Positions 1-6,201 of a stretch of DNA of 17,551 nucleotides are shown in pieces. The translations under genes and the position numbers were made by a program. This DNA is from ANME-2 cluster archaeon. GTDB lineage: Archaea > Halobacteriota > Methanosarcinia > Methanosarcinales > Methanocomedenaceae. Position 1 is the first letter of the stretch; each line of letters starts with the position of its first letter. Below the pieces are notes generated by a model that saw only the letters and a program-made list of their open reading frames with translations, ran no database searches and was not told the origin of the DNA. Where the stretch lies: NCBI GenBank assembly GCA_022353185.1, contig JAKRWB010000198.1:1-17551 (forward strand), read 5' to 3'.

Positions 1-2
1 TT

Positions 3-416
3 TCGTTGGTTGAGATACTGGACAAGTACAAGTATCAGCCCTGGTTGGAGAAAAGGCACGAACAGTTGAAGACCGTCTATAAAGTTGCTCCTGTATTGTT
101 GAAAAGCGTTACACGAATCGAAGGTTTGCTCTTCGTATTTTTTCTCGCCATGCTTATACAGGCTCTTATTGAAAGAGAGGTTTGCATGGGAATGAAGAAA
201 AATGGATTGGGAAGCATTTCTATCTATCCTGAAGAACGAGAATGTGAATCACCAACCACTTCCAGGTTATTGTCTTTATTTGGTAACATCGAATTTCATC
301 GGTTATGGTCCCGTAGTACATTGGTACAAACATTCCAGACCGAGCTCTTGGCTAAACAGGTTGAAGTACTTAGCTTGGCTGGAGTGCCACTTGAAAAATA
401 CTCCCAGGATGAATAA
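3..416 (+). CDS. IS1634-family transposase, C-terminal part (5' end outside window)
   Basis: The frame is open from the window edge, so this is the end of a gene that starts upstream. A TTG at position 6 is probably internal. The visible 137 residues resemble the tail of IS1634/IS4-type DDE transposases: a basic stretch (YQPWLEKRHEQLK), a hydrophobic helix after an IEGLLFVFFLAML motif, then an IYPEERECESPTT segment followed by RLLSLF, and a final VEVLSLAGVPLEKY. The DDE catalytic residues would mostly lie upstream. No stop or frameshift breaks the visible part, so the copy may be intact. It is convergent with the DUF1015 gene, whose stop lies only 67 bases beyond this stop. Family assignment is from pattern recognition. 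Confidence 0.75.
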   Translation, partial: SLVEILDKYKYQPWLEKRHEQLKTVYKVAPVLLKSVTRIEGLLFVFFLAMLIQALIEREVCMGMKKNGLGSISIYPEERECESPTTSRLLSLFGNIEFHRLWSRSTLVQTFQTELLAKQVEVLSLAGVPLEKYSQDE

Positions 417-480
417 CAAGGGCAGAATAAATTCGGACTTTAGCAATTTGAAAGTTGCGGAAAGTAGGTTTATACAAAAG
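417..480. mobile_element. Probable right end of the IS1634-type element
   Basis: This short stretch lies between the transposase stop and the DUF1015 stop. It carries TTGAAAGTTGCGGAAAGTAG (about 449-468), an A/G-rich run that could be the right terminal inverted repeat. The left end is outside the window, so the repeat cannot be matched, and no target-site duplication can be checked. Confidence 0.4.
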
Positions 481-483
481 CCC

Positions 484-1782
484 CTACTCACCAAACCGCC
501 GCATCATTATCCCTTCCGCCACCTTAGGCAAAAAAAGAGTAGACTTTTGCGGGAAATTCTTCATCTCAGTATGGGCCTTATACTCCACATCCCTGATATC
601 CAGGGGCCTCATCAAAAAAGCCACCCTGAACCCCTGCTCATCAACCTTCCTTACCGCCTCAGCCACACTGTCCATAAACCCAACATTATCCACATTATCC
701 CCATCCGCCAGAGGTTCTATTACCCATTCATTCAGCGAGATATAATCCAGCCCCACCTGCTCACCCAACGATTCTGACAGCCGCTCCACCTCATCCCCGT
801 GAGCCTTCAACACTGAAAAATCCTTGCCATCATACATCCCAACCCTCACATCCATAGCATCATCCTTTGCACTTAGCATCCCATAGAACTCATCACCAAG
901 CGCGCCCCTCCATAAAACATCAAAATACCGTTCAATTTGCGAACCCAGCCTCTTCATGTCCAGCCGCTTAACACACCGATGCCAGGGCAACAGCAACAGC
1001 GCACGGTCCCCACCTTCCATGAACATCATCATAGTATATTCCACACCATCCCTCAAACGCAACTCATTGGCCGCATTATACCGGTGATGCCCGTCCAGTA
1101 TCAGCACATTCTCATCAGCCATCATCGCCTGTATCTTTCCCACCATCCCGGAGTCAGTAATTTCCCACAGCAAGTGCCTGATACCCTTCAACGAAACGTC
1201 CACCAGCGGCGGTCTATCCTCACTAATAACAAGGTCAGGTCGCTTGAATCCCAGATAATCCTCCAGCATATTATTGATATCATGCCCGGGCATACTATAC
1301 TCAGCCACAATAGGTGCAAAATTCATACCAGACGCCTTCATCACCTCATAGCGTTCGTTTGTATGCTTCTCAAATATCCTCTCATGCCCCACAATGTTAC
1401 CCTCACCCAGCCCCTCCACCTGTACCAGGGCCACCAGTCCAAAGGCAAAATATACATCCCGCTTTGCCGTATCAGGAATCTGCCCCTGTATATCTTCAGG
1501 GATGCTGTACCGTATTCCATAGATATAAAACCCGGGCTCTTCCCGCTCCACAAGCACACCCTCTTCAAAAAAACGCTTCAGGTTCCCGGTGGACCGGGTA
1601 ACGAACTCTCCACTCTCAATACTAATATTGCGTGTGGTAATATGAATCACATTATTGCTTTCGCTGCCGTATCTGGCATATTCGGTTTCATCAATAGTAT
1701 CATAGACCGGGCATACCAGTCGGTTCTTATCAGGTATCTCAGGATTCAGTATAATGCTTTTGAAGGGTTTTATTGTGACCAT
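484..1782 (-). CDS. DUF1015 family protein
   Basis: This 432-residue protein matches the DUF1015 family in length (usually about 400-430) and in landmarks. It opens with a typical MVTIKPFKSI. It has a VGHERIFEKHTNERY segment near residues 131-145, the hallmark DGHHRY motif at 230-235, and a C-terminal segment ending FPQKSTLFLPKVAEG. The fold is expected to be ParB/sulfiredoxin-like and the protein cytosolic. The biochemical role in archaea is not established, although the family is often found near serine or one-carbon metabolism genes. No strong SD precedes the ATG at 1782 (GGAAG lies about 7 bases upstream). The gene is divergent from nfeD. Its 3' end survives although an insertion sequence ends within about 10 bases of the stop. 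Confidence 0.9.
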   Translation of the reverse strand: MVTIKPFKSIILNPEIPDKNRLVCPVYDTIDETEYARYGSESNNVIHITTRNISIESGEFVTRSTGNLKRFFEEGVLVEREEPGFYIYGIRYSIPEDIQGQIPDTAKRDVYFAFGLVALVQVEGLGEGNIVGHERIFEKHTNERYEVMKASGMNFAPIVAEYSMPGHDINNMLEDYLGFKRPDLVISEDRPPLVDVSLKGIRHLLWEITDSGMVGKIQAMMADENVLILDGHHRYNAANELRLRDGVEYTMMMFMEGGDRALLLLPWHRCVKRLDMKRLGSQIERYFDVLWRGALGDEFYGMLSAKDDAMDVRVGMYDGKDFSVLKAHGDEVERLSESLGEQVGLDYISLNEWVIEPLADGDNVDNVGFMDSVAEAVRKVDEQGFRVAFLMRPLDIRDVEYKAHTEMKNFPQKSTLFLPKVAEGIMMRRFGE

Positions 1783-1940
1783 TGTGGAGCTTCCTATGGG
1801 TTTTTTATTACAGGATTATTTTGGTTTTTGTGCCTTCTTCTGTCAGGCATAGGTTTGAAGTACTTAAGGGCAAAAGTATAAATTAAATTTTCTATTCCAG
1901 ACCTCTATCTGAATATATTCCCATTTCATATCTGGAGTCA

Positions 1941-1952
1941 AGGTATATATAT
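1941..1952 (+). promoter_or_regulatory. TATA-box promoter of nfeD-stomatin
   Basis: AGGTATATATAT is a clear archaeal TATA box. A start of transcription about 25 bases downstream (near 1972) would leave a leader of roughly 35 bases before the ATG at 2007. A second AT-rich box, TATAAATTAAAT at about 1876-1887, may serve the divergent DUF1015 gene. Confidence 0.55.
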
Positions 1953-2006
1953 CACATAACAAACAATTTGATATACTATACAAGACAAATGACAATCGGA
2001 GATTCC

Positions 2007-2450
2007 ATGAACGTCGAAATTGGATTTGCAATGATAATTATCGGGATAGGGCTCATGGTAGCGGAAGCCATGTATCCCGGATTCTTCGTGGCCGTGCCGG
2101 GCACTGTCCTGCTGGTAATGGGTGCGGTGTTCATTCTGCTACCTGAAATCTTTGAACAGTGGAGTCCCATCATAATGGTCGTAACGGCATTGCTGGCAAG
2201 TATCGGTACCATCATGCTGTACCGCAAAATCGCGCCAGGACAGAAACCATCTTCTACCAGTATGGATTCCCTTGTTGGTATGAAGGGCATTGTAACCACA
2301 GACGTTCAACCAGATTCAATATCAGGAAAGGTAAAGCTCACCAACCAGATATGGAGCGCCACATCTGAATCGCCCATTCCTGCAGGCAGGAAAGTAGAGG
2401 TAATAAGTTCAGAAGGTGTGCATGTAAAAGTCATTGAATTAACTGAATAA
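2007..2450 (+). CDS. Short NfeD-like membrane protein
   Basis: This is a 147-residue short-form NfeD protein. The N-terminal half has about three hydrophobic membrane segments (FAMIIIGIGLMVAEAM, FFVAVPGTVLLVMGAVFILL and IIMVVTALLASIGTIML). The C-terminal half is a soluble OB-fold domain starting near GMKGIVTTDV, with IWSATSESPIPAGRKVEV. The serine-protease domain of long NfeD proteins is absent. I chose the ATG at 2007 over in-frame TTG 1968 and ATG 1989 because GGAG at 1998-2001 is correctly spaced only for 2007. Short NfeD proteins typically pair with an SPFH protein encoded next door, as here (61-base gap), and are thought to help organise or maintain membrane microdomains. Confidence 0.9.
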   Translation: MNVEIGFAMIIIGIGLMVAEAMYPGFFVAVPGTVLLVMGAVFILLPEIFEQWSPIIMVVTALLASIGTIMLYRKIAPGQKPSSTSMDSLVGMKGIVTTDVQPDSISGKVKLTNQIWSATSESPIPAGRKVEVISSEGVHVKVIELTE

Positions 2451-2511
2451 AGCTGCATATTAATACGGAAAATATAACAAACCGGTCATAAGACAAATGG
2501 GAGGATAAAGA

Positions 2512-3675
2512 ATGGTATTAGGTATAAGTTTTGGATTAGGATTGATTATTACAGTAGCACTGATACTGATATTCATATCAGGTGTCACCATCATACAGCC
2601 CTATGAACAGGGACTCTGGGTAGTGCTGGGACGCTTCAAAAGACGACTGAATCCCGGTTTTAACTGGGTGTACCCGCTAATAAGTGAAGTAATCCGTCTT
2701 GACCTGAGAACACAGGTGCTGGATGTGCCGAGGCAGGAGGTTATCACCAAGGATAACAGTCCTACCAATGTAGACGCTATCGTTTATATCAGGGTTGTCG
2801 ACCCTGAAAAAGCGTATTTTGAAGTGGTGAACTATCATATTGCCACCGTTAGCCTGGCCCAGACCACTTTGAGGTCAGTGGTTGGCGATATGGAACTTGA
2901 TGAGATACTGTATAACAGGGATTTCATCAACACCAAACTGCGGGATATCCTGGACGAAGCCACCGATTCCTGGGGTGTGAAGGTAGAGGCCGTAGAGATA
3001 AGAGAGGTCGACCCCGTGGGCACTGTCAAGGACGCCATGGAAGAACAGACCTCTGCCGAGAGGAAGCGAAGAGCTGCCATCCTGATAGCAGACGGCCAGA
3101 AAAAGGCTTCTATCCTTGAAGCCGAAGGTTCCAAACAATCCCGGATCCTGAACGCTGAAGGCATACGCCAGTCTCAGATACTTGAAGCAGAAGGCGAGCG
3201 GGTATCCCGGATACTTATAGCCCAGGGTGAGGCACAGAGCCTGAGAATCCTCAGTGTGGGTGCAGTACCCCTTGATAAGAAAGCCATCGCTGTTCTCAGT
3301 ATGAATATGATGACGAAAATGGCAGAAGGCCAGGCAACCAAGATCATCTTCCCCATGGAAATCTCAAAGATGCTCAACCAGGTAAGCCAATATCTCGGCG
3401 CCAGCAGTGATGTACCCGAAGTGGGGAACACCCTGGATGTAGAGAGGATTGTTGGTAAGGCTGAGGAAGTACTTGGCAGAATCCCAAAACCTGAAGAACT
3501 AAGGCGGGAAGTTGAGAAGATAGAAGAAGCCCTGGTAAAGGAAACCCAGGAAACTATTAAGGCTGGCGAGGCTTTGAAGGAAAAGGCTTCGTCTTCTGAT
3601 AAATCCAACTTCCACATCTTCAAGAAAAATGAAGAACAATCCTCAGACGAACCGGAAGGCGGTTTGAAAGAGTGA
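2512..3675 (+). CDS. Stomatin/prohibitin-like SPFH domain protein
   Basis: A 387-residue SPFH (band 7) protein. It begins with one N-terminal membrane anchor (residues about 1-27), followed by the SPFH domain (GLWVVLGRFKRRLNPGFNW, DLRTQVLDVP, ITKDNSPTNVDAIVYIRV, and YNRDFINTKLRDILDEAT before WGVKVEAVEIREV). Next comes a long helical region with five 11-residue repeats of the pattern xILxAEGxxQS (positions 3076-3240). The C-terminal tail is charged and low-complexity. Such proteins form membrane-bound oligomers; the NfeD neighbour is its usual partner. The start is fixed by GGGAGG at 2499-2504. A hairpin terminator follows 11 bases after the stop. Confidence 0.93.
   Translation: MVLGISFGLGLIITVALILIFISGVTIIQPYEQGLWVVLGRFKRRLNPGFNWVYPLISEVIRLDLRTQVLDVPRQEVITKDNSPTNVDAIVYIRVVDPEKAYFEVVNYHIATVSLAQTTLRSVVGDMELDEILYNRDFINTKLRDILDEATDSWGVKVEAVEIREVDPVGTVKDAMEEQTSAERKRRAAILIADGQKKASILEAEGSKQSRILNAEGIRQSQILEAEGERVSRILIAQGEAQSLRILSVGAVPLDKKAIAVLSMNMMTKMAEGQATKIIFPMEISKMLNQVSQYLGASSDVPEVGNTLDVERIVGKAEEVLGRIPKPEELRREVEKIEEALVKETQETIKAGEALKEKASSSDKSNFHIFKKNEEQSSDEPEGGLKE
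3076..3240 (+). repeat. Five in-frame 33-bp (11-residue) repeats in the SPFH gene
   Basis: Successive 11-residue units read AILIADGQKKA, SILEAEGSKQS, RILNAEGIRQS, QILEAEGERVS and RILIAQGEAQS. The hendecad period suggests a right-handed or straight coiled-coil rod. Alanine/glutamate/glycine repeats of this kind are common after stomatin SPFH domains. Confidence 0.8.
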
Positions 3676-3686
3676 ATGTATCCGTT

Positions 3687-3726
3687 ATGGAGCGGTCAGC
3701 CACCGCTCCATTGCCCTATTTTTATT
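3687..3726 (+). terminator. Hairpin terminator after the nfeD-stomatin operon
   Basis: ATGGAGCGGT (3687-3696) and ACCGCTCCAT (3702-3711) form a perfect 10-bp stem with loop CAGCC, followed by a T-rich stretch (CTATTTTTATT). It sits just after the SPFH stop and ends about 25 bases before the GNAT start. Confidence 0.8.
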
Positions 3727-3751
3727 AACAATAACATCATATTCCGGATAT

Positions 3752-4183
3752 GTGACCGTCATTATCAGGAATGCCAGCACCAGCGATATAACGCATATTA
3801 AAAGCATACTATCCCAGTATATCCTTGAGACCGAACTGGTAGAGGAAAACGTTGACTGGTTCATTGTAGCTGAAAAGGAGGGCAAGGTTGTAGGGTGTGC
3901 GTGCCTGGATAATAGCGCGGGCGTGATAGAGTTGAGGTCTATCGCTGTATTGCCGGCATGGAAGAACAATGGGATAGGGCGCAGGTTGTTCAAGACGCTG
4001 GAGCAAAGGGCAAAGGGTATGACCGACCGGATTTATGTAAGAACAACAGCCAGGGGATTTTTCGTTAAGATGGGGTTCAAGGCACTGGATAATTCACAAA
4101 AACCAGTGCTATGGCAGGACTGTGCCGATTGTGACAAGTTCGACGTTTGTATGCAGGTACCAATGGTACTGGAATTGAGGTGA
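3752..4183 (+). CDS. GNAT-family N-acetyltransferase (ArgA-like)
   Basis: This 143-residue protein is a single GNAT domain that transfers an acetyl group from acetyl-CoA. The motif-A segment reads SIAVLPAWKNNGIGRRLF, where NNGIGR corresponds to the acetyl-CoA phosphate-binding Q/RxxGxG/A loop. FFVKMGF is the usual C-terminal GNAT motif. The C-terminal CADCDKFDVC cysteine cluster (C-X2-C-X5-C) is typical of archaeal GNAT proteins annotated as N-acetylglutamate-synthase-like, so a role in arginine synthesis is possible but unproven. The GTG start at 3752 has only a weak SD (GGA). A TATA-like TTTTTATT at 3717-3724 would place transcription start almost at the codon. Its stop TGA lies within the SD of the next gene. 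Confidence 0.85.
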   Translation: MTVIIRNASTSDITHIKSILSQYILETELVEENVDWFIVAEKEGKVVGCACLDNSAGVIELRSIAVLPAWKNNGIGRRLFKTLEQRAKGMTDRIYVRTTARGFFVKMGFKALDNSQKPVLWQDCADCDKFDVCMQVPMVLELR

Positions 4184-4187
4184 CAGG

Positions 4188-4715
4188 ATGCTGACACTTG
4201 GATTGGTAAATACTTATGATAAGATTAAGGTGCTGGATGCCCATTACCGCTCTATTGCCAGGGCCGCACCCATTGCATACAGTTATGAATTCGCACTGGC
4301 GCTGTTCGATTACCCGTTCAAGATGAATGCAGAGGAACTTTGCGATTACGTTGCAGACAAGACCACTATCGGCAGGTCAGGTAAATACCTGCTTGAGATG
4401 CTGGAACACAACAGATTTTTTGTGTTCGACCTGCCCAAAAAAGGATTCCAGGCTCAGTTCGGCGTGCCTGTGGTGACCACTTCCAATCCGGACCCGAAAA
4501 AGGCCATCACCCCGGCGGCACTGGCTGATGAGATACTCAGGGGCGGGTCGTACCTGCTGCTGGTGGGGCTGGGGCATAAGGGGCTCCCTAAGGAGCTGTT
4601 CGAGAGGGCGCGGTATCATTTGGATATTACAGGAGCGGGCATTCCGCTTGAGACATGTACGGCTATCGGGGCCGTACCTGCAGTGCTGGCGACGCTGGTG
4701 AGGGAGAAGAGTTAA
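4188..4715 (+). CDS. DUF531 family protein
   Basis: A 175-residue protein of DUF531, a family confined largely to methanogens and relatives and predicted to have a SPOUT/RNA-methyltransferase-like fold. Landmarks are LGLVNTYDKIKVLDAHYR at the start, a central FGVPVVTTSNPDPKKAITP, LLLVGLGHKGLPKELF, and a highly conserved GIPLETCTAIGAVPAVLA near the C-terminus, which looks like the knot/cofactor-loop region. GAGGTGA at 4177-4183, overlapping the GNAT stop, gives a strong SD; only four bases separate the two genes, so they form an operon. The stop codon at 4713-4715 directly abuts the stop of the convergent regulator. A diverged copy of this gene's 3' end recurs at 5496-5591. Confidence 0.88.
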   Translation: MLTLGLVNTYDKIKVLDAHYRSIARAAPIAYSYEFALALFDYPFKMNAEELCDYVADKTTIGRSGKYLLEMLEHNRFFVFDLPKKGFQAQFGVPVVTTSNPDPKKAITPAALADEILRGGSYLLLVGLGHKGLPKELFERARYHLDITGAGIPLETCTAIGAVPAVLATLVREKS

Positions 4716-5069
4716 TCATTCACAGATGCGTTCTTTTTCATATTCCTTATGCTCCCATTCTTTTGTAAGCTGTTCCACATCTATATCGGCGAGTTTTAAT
4801 GACAGTTTGTTCAATAATTTGCCAGTTGAGCTGTTGGATTCGAATTTATACAATTGGATTCGGCCCACCTTTTTTGTGGGGCGCATTATCTGGTAATGTA
4901 GTAACTTATCTTTCATATCAAAGACTGTTGATTTCGAAACTCCTGAAGACTCAGCCAGTTCTGTCAGGTTGTATTCAAAATCTGAATGAAATGTTAAAGT
5001 CTCTATCACTTTTATCTGTGGATGCGTGCCAAATATAGCCTGCATTGGGGTTTCTACCGGGGTTTCCAT
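4716..5069 (-). CDS. Winged-helix (HTH) transcriptional regulator
   Basis: A 117-residue protein with an archaeal winged-helix pattern: IFGTHPQIKVIETL, then the HTH NLTELAESSGVSKSTVFDM, then a wing (IMRPTKKVGRIQLYKF) and a C-terminal helix. I chose the ATG at 5069 because GGAGGA (5075-5080 complement) sits correctly upstream; longer in-frame extensions to 5168 run through the promoter. Its promoter holds a TATA box (TTTATATA, minus strand, about 5136-5143) embedded in one arm of a 9-bp inverted repeat, suggesting autoregulation. The gene is AT-rich and its stop abuts that of DUF531 with no spacer. The regulated target may be the divergent 83-aa gene. DNA-binding is a family inference. Confidence 0.8.
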   Translation of the reverse strand: METPVETPMQAIFGTHPQIKVIETLTFHSDFEYNLTELAESSGVSKSTVFDMKDKLLHYQIMRPTKKVGRIQLYKFESNSSTGKLLNKLSLKLADIDVEQLTKEWEHKEYEKERICE

Positions 5070-5101
5070 GTTCTTCCTCCAATGATTTGATGATTTATTT
5101 A

Positions 5102-5140
5102 ATATACTTGTTATAACTATTATTGAACTATCAAGTATAT
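5102..5140 (-). promoter_or_regulatory. Promoter with inverted-repeat operator of the HTH gene
   Basis: ATATACTTG (5102-5110) and CAAGTATAT (5132-5140) are perfect 9-bp inverted arms separated by 21 bases. On the minus strand the 5132-5140 arm overlaps the TATA box, and the other arm falls near the expected transcription start. The centre-to-centre spacing of 30 bp is about three helical turns. Confidence 0.5.
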
Positions 5141-5223
5141 AAATTGAACTTAAAAGACTGAAAATCATACGTTATAGTATAAAATCGGAATATATTTATT
5201 ATAATGCTCATTGCAACAACAAT

Positions 5224-5475
5224 GTGGAAAAGTATCGGAAGGCAATTTTAGGAAAATTATATCGCCACAGGTATATCGGCGGCAGACACACCAGTATGGA
5301 TAATGTTCCTAAAGGTTTTCCCAAAAATGAAACACAAAATATCGAAAAAGCTTTAAAATCATTGATTAATGAAGATTACATACTTAAAAAACCAACATCA
5401 TACGGCACTGAAATTTGTCTTAATCCACGTAAGATCAAGGAAATCAGGAAACTCATTGATCTAAATGATGACTGA
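5224..5475 (+). CDS. Small conserved archaeal protein, 83 aa, unknown function
   Basis: The reading frame starts at GTG 5224 (an overlapping ATG at 5222 is out of frame). The product is basic and probably a small winged-helix-like fold: KAILGKLYRHRYIGGRHTS, NVPKGFPKN, then EKALKSLINEDYILKKPTSYG followed by a short strand and a helix. I recognise the style RHRYIGGxHT...GFPK...KPTSYG from uncharacterised archaeal proteins, but no function is known to me. There is no SD; an AT-rich box (AATATATTTATTATA, about 5189-5203) lies about 25 bases before the start, consistent with a leaderless transcript. It is divergent from the HTH gene and strongly AT-rich. A hairpin follows the stop immediately. Confidence 0.75.
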   Translation: MEKYRKAILGKLYRHRYIGGRHTSMDNVPKGFPKNETQNIEKALKSLINEDYILKKPTSYGTEICLNPRKIKEIRKLIDLNDD

Positions 5476-5497
5476 TATGTGGCATTATTGCCAATAT
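5475..5497 (+). terminator. Hairpin directly after the 83-aa gene
   Basis: ATAT-G-TGGCA (5475-5484) pairs with TGCCA-ATAT (5489-5497) around a TTAT loop, with one bulged G. It starts at the last base of the stop codon. There is no long T-run, so it could be a weak terminator or an mRNA-end stem. Confidence 0.45.
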
Positions 5498-5591
5498 GAT
5501 TAATAGAGCAGGTGTCCCGCTTGAGACGTGTACGGCTATCGGGGCCGTGCCTGCGGTGCTGGCGGCATTAATTTGTAGCAAAGAAAGGTAG
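5496..5591 (+). pseudogene. Truncated duplicate of the DUF531 3' end
   Basis: Read in frame from ATG 5496 this gives 31 residues containing AGVPLETCTAIGAVPAVLA and then a stop. The match is to the last quarter of the DUF531 protein at 4188-4715. The core 5517-5564 matches 4644-4691 at 45 of 48 bases by my count, and all three differences are synonymous third-position A-to-G changes. Similarity decays on both sides but is still visible at protein level. The rest of the gene is missing. It could be the relic of a second DUF531 gene, a displaced 3' end left by an insertion, or less likely a working micro-ORF. Confidence 0.7.
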
Positions 5592-5609
5592 AAAAATATT
5601 GTAAGCTTC

Positions 5610-6128
5610 TTATTTATTGGGCGGTCTTTTCTCGTGCAAGGTCCAACCGGCAGAATCAATTTTTCCATTTGGCATAACAACAATAGTGTTCTCCCCTGTC
5701 CTGATGCGAGTTTTCCTGAGAGTTACACTTACTATCTCTCCCCTATGATTCAGTGTCTCTATCTCATCACCAATATTAAAATGCTTATCCAGAATAATGA
5801 ACACCCCGGACACAGCATCCGATAGAACATCTTTTACAGCCAGAGCGACCGCCGCCCCAACTAAAAATGAGGCTCCTATTAAAGGCACAAGAATCTCCTG
5901 TAAATTAAGTTCTCTGGTAATATACATCAGAACACTGAACCATAAAAAATAAACTACAATGCTTCGCAAAATGAGTTGCGCATCTGCCGGGAGGGTACTG
6001 GCAATTAATAATTTCTTCAAGTATCTGCCTATAATGCTAATTACAAGAAATGCACCTATCAGAATTAATACCGCCTTTATGTAAGGCCCTGCCCATTGGT
6101 TTTGTTGTAATAAACCTAAAATATCCAT
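5610..6128 (-). CDS. Short MscS-like mechanosensitive channel
   Basis: A 172-residue MscS-family protein. Three hydrophobic segments are visible (about residues 17-36, 52-70 and 80-110). The third includes the pore-like GASFLVGAAVALAVKDVL with the small-residue pattern of MscS TM3. The start of the beta domain follows: FIILDKHFNIGDEIE, GEIVSVTLRKTRIRT and the NTIVVMPNGKI loop. The protein ends soon after, at 172 residues against 286 in E. coli MscS, so the cytoplasmic alpha/beta vestibule is missing or replaced. The stop is not near any sign of insertion. GGTGA lies about 7 bases before the ATG. It probably releases solutes on hypo-osmotic shock; whether the short form gates normally is unknown. 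Confidence 0.85.
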   Translation of the reverse strand: MDILGLLQQNQWAGPYIKAVLILIGAFLVISIIGRYLKKLLIASTLPADAQLILRSIVVYFLWFSVLMYITRELNLQEILVPLIGASFLVGAAVALAVKDVLSDAVSGVFIILDKHFNIGDEIETLNHRGEIVSVTLRKTRIRTGENTIVVMPNGKIDSAGWTLHEKRPPNK

Positions 6129-6201
6129 TTACAATCACCGATTTGACTTTGTATTCCTAATTAATGAAATTTAATTGGCTATTTACACGAAATTATAATA
6201 C

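Noticed and set aside
202..777. 191-codon plus-strand frame spanning the IS end and the DUF1015 3' end
   Set aside because: It crosses the transposase reading frame and the antisense of DUF1015; no coding support.
937..1881. Open frame of 314 codons on the plus strand opposite the DUF1015 gene
   Set aside because: It is the antisense of a well-conserved DUF1015 gene, is rich in His/Pro/Ile in a shadow-like way, and has no SD or family match.
3076..3240. 33-bp repeats as a possible CRISPR or minisatellite array
   Set aside because: They are in-frame protein repeats typical of stomatin-family coiled coils, with no spacers.
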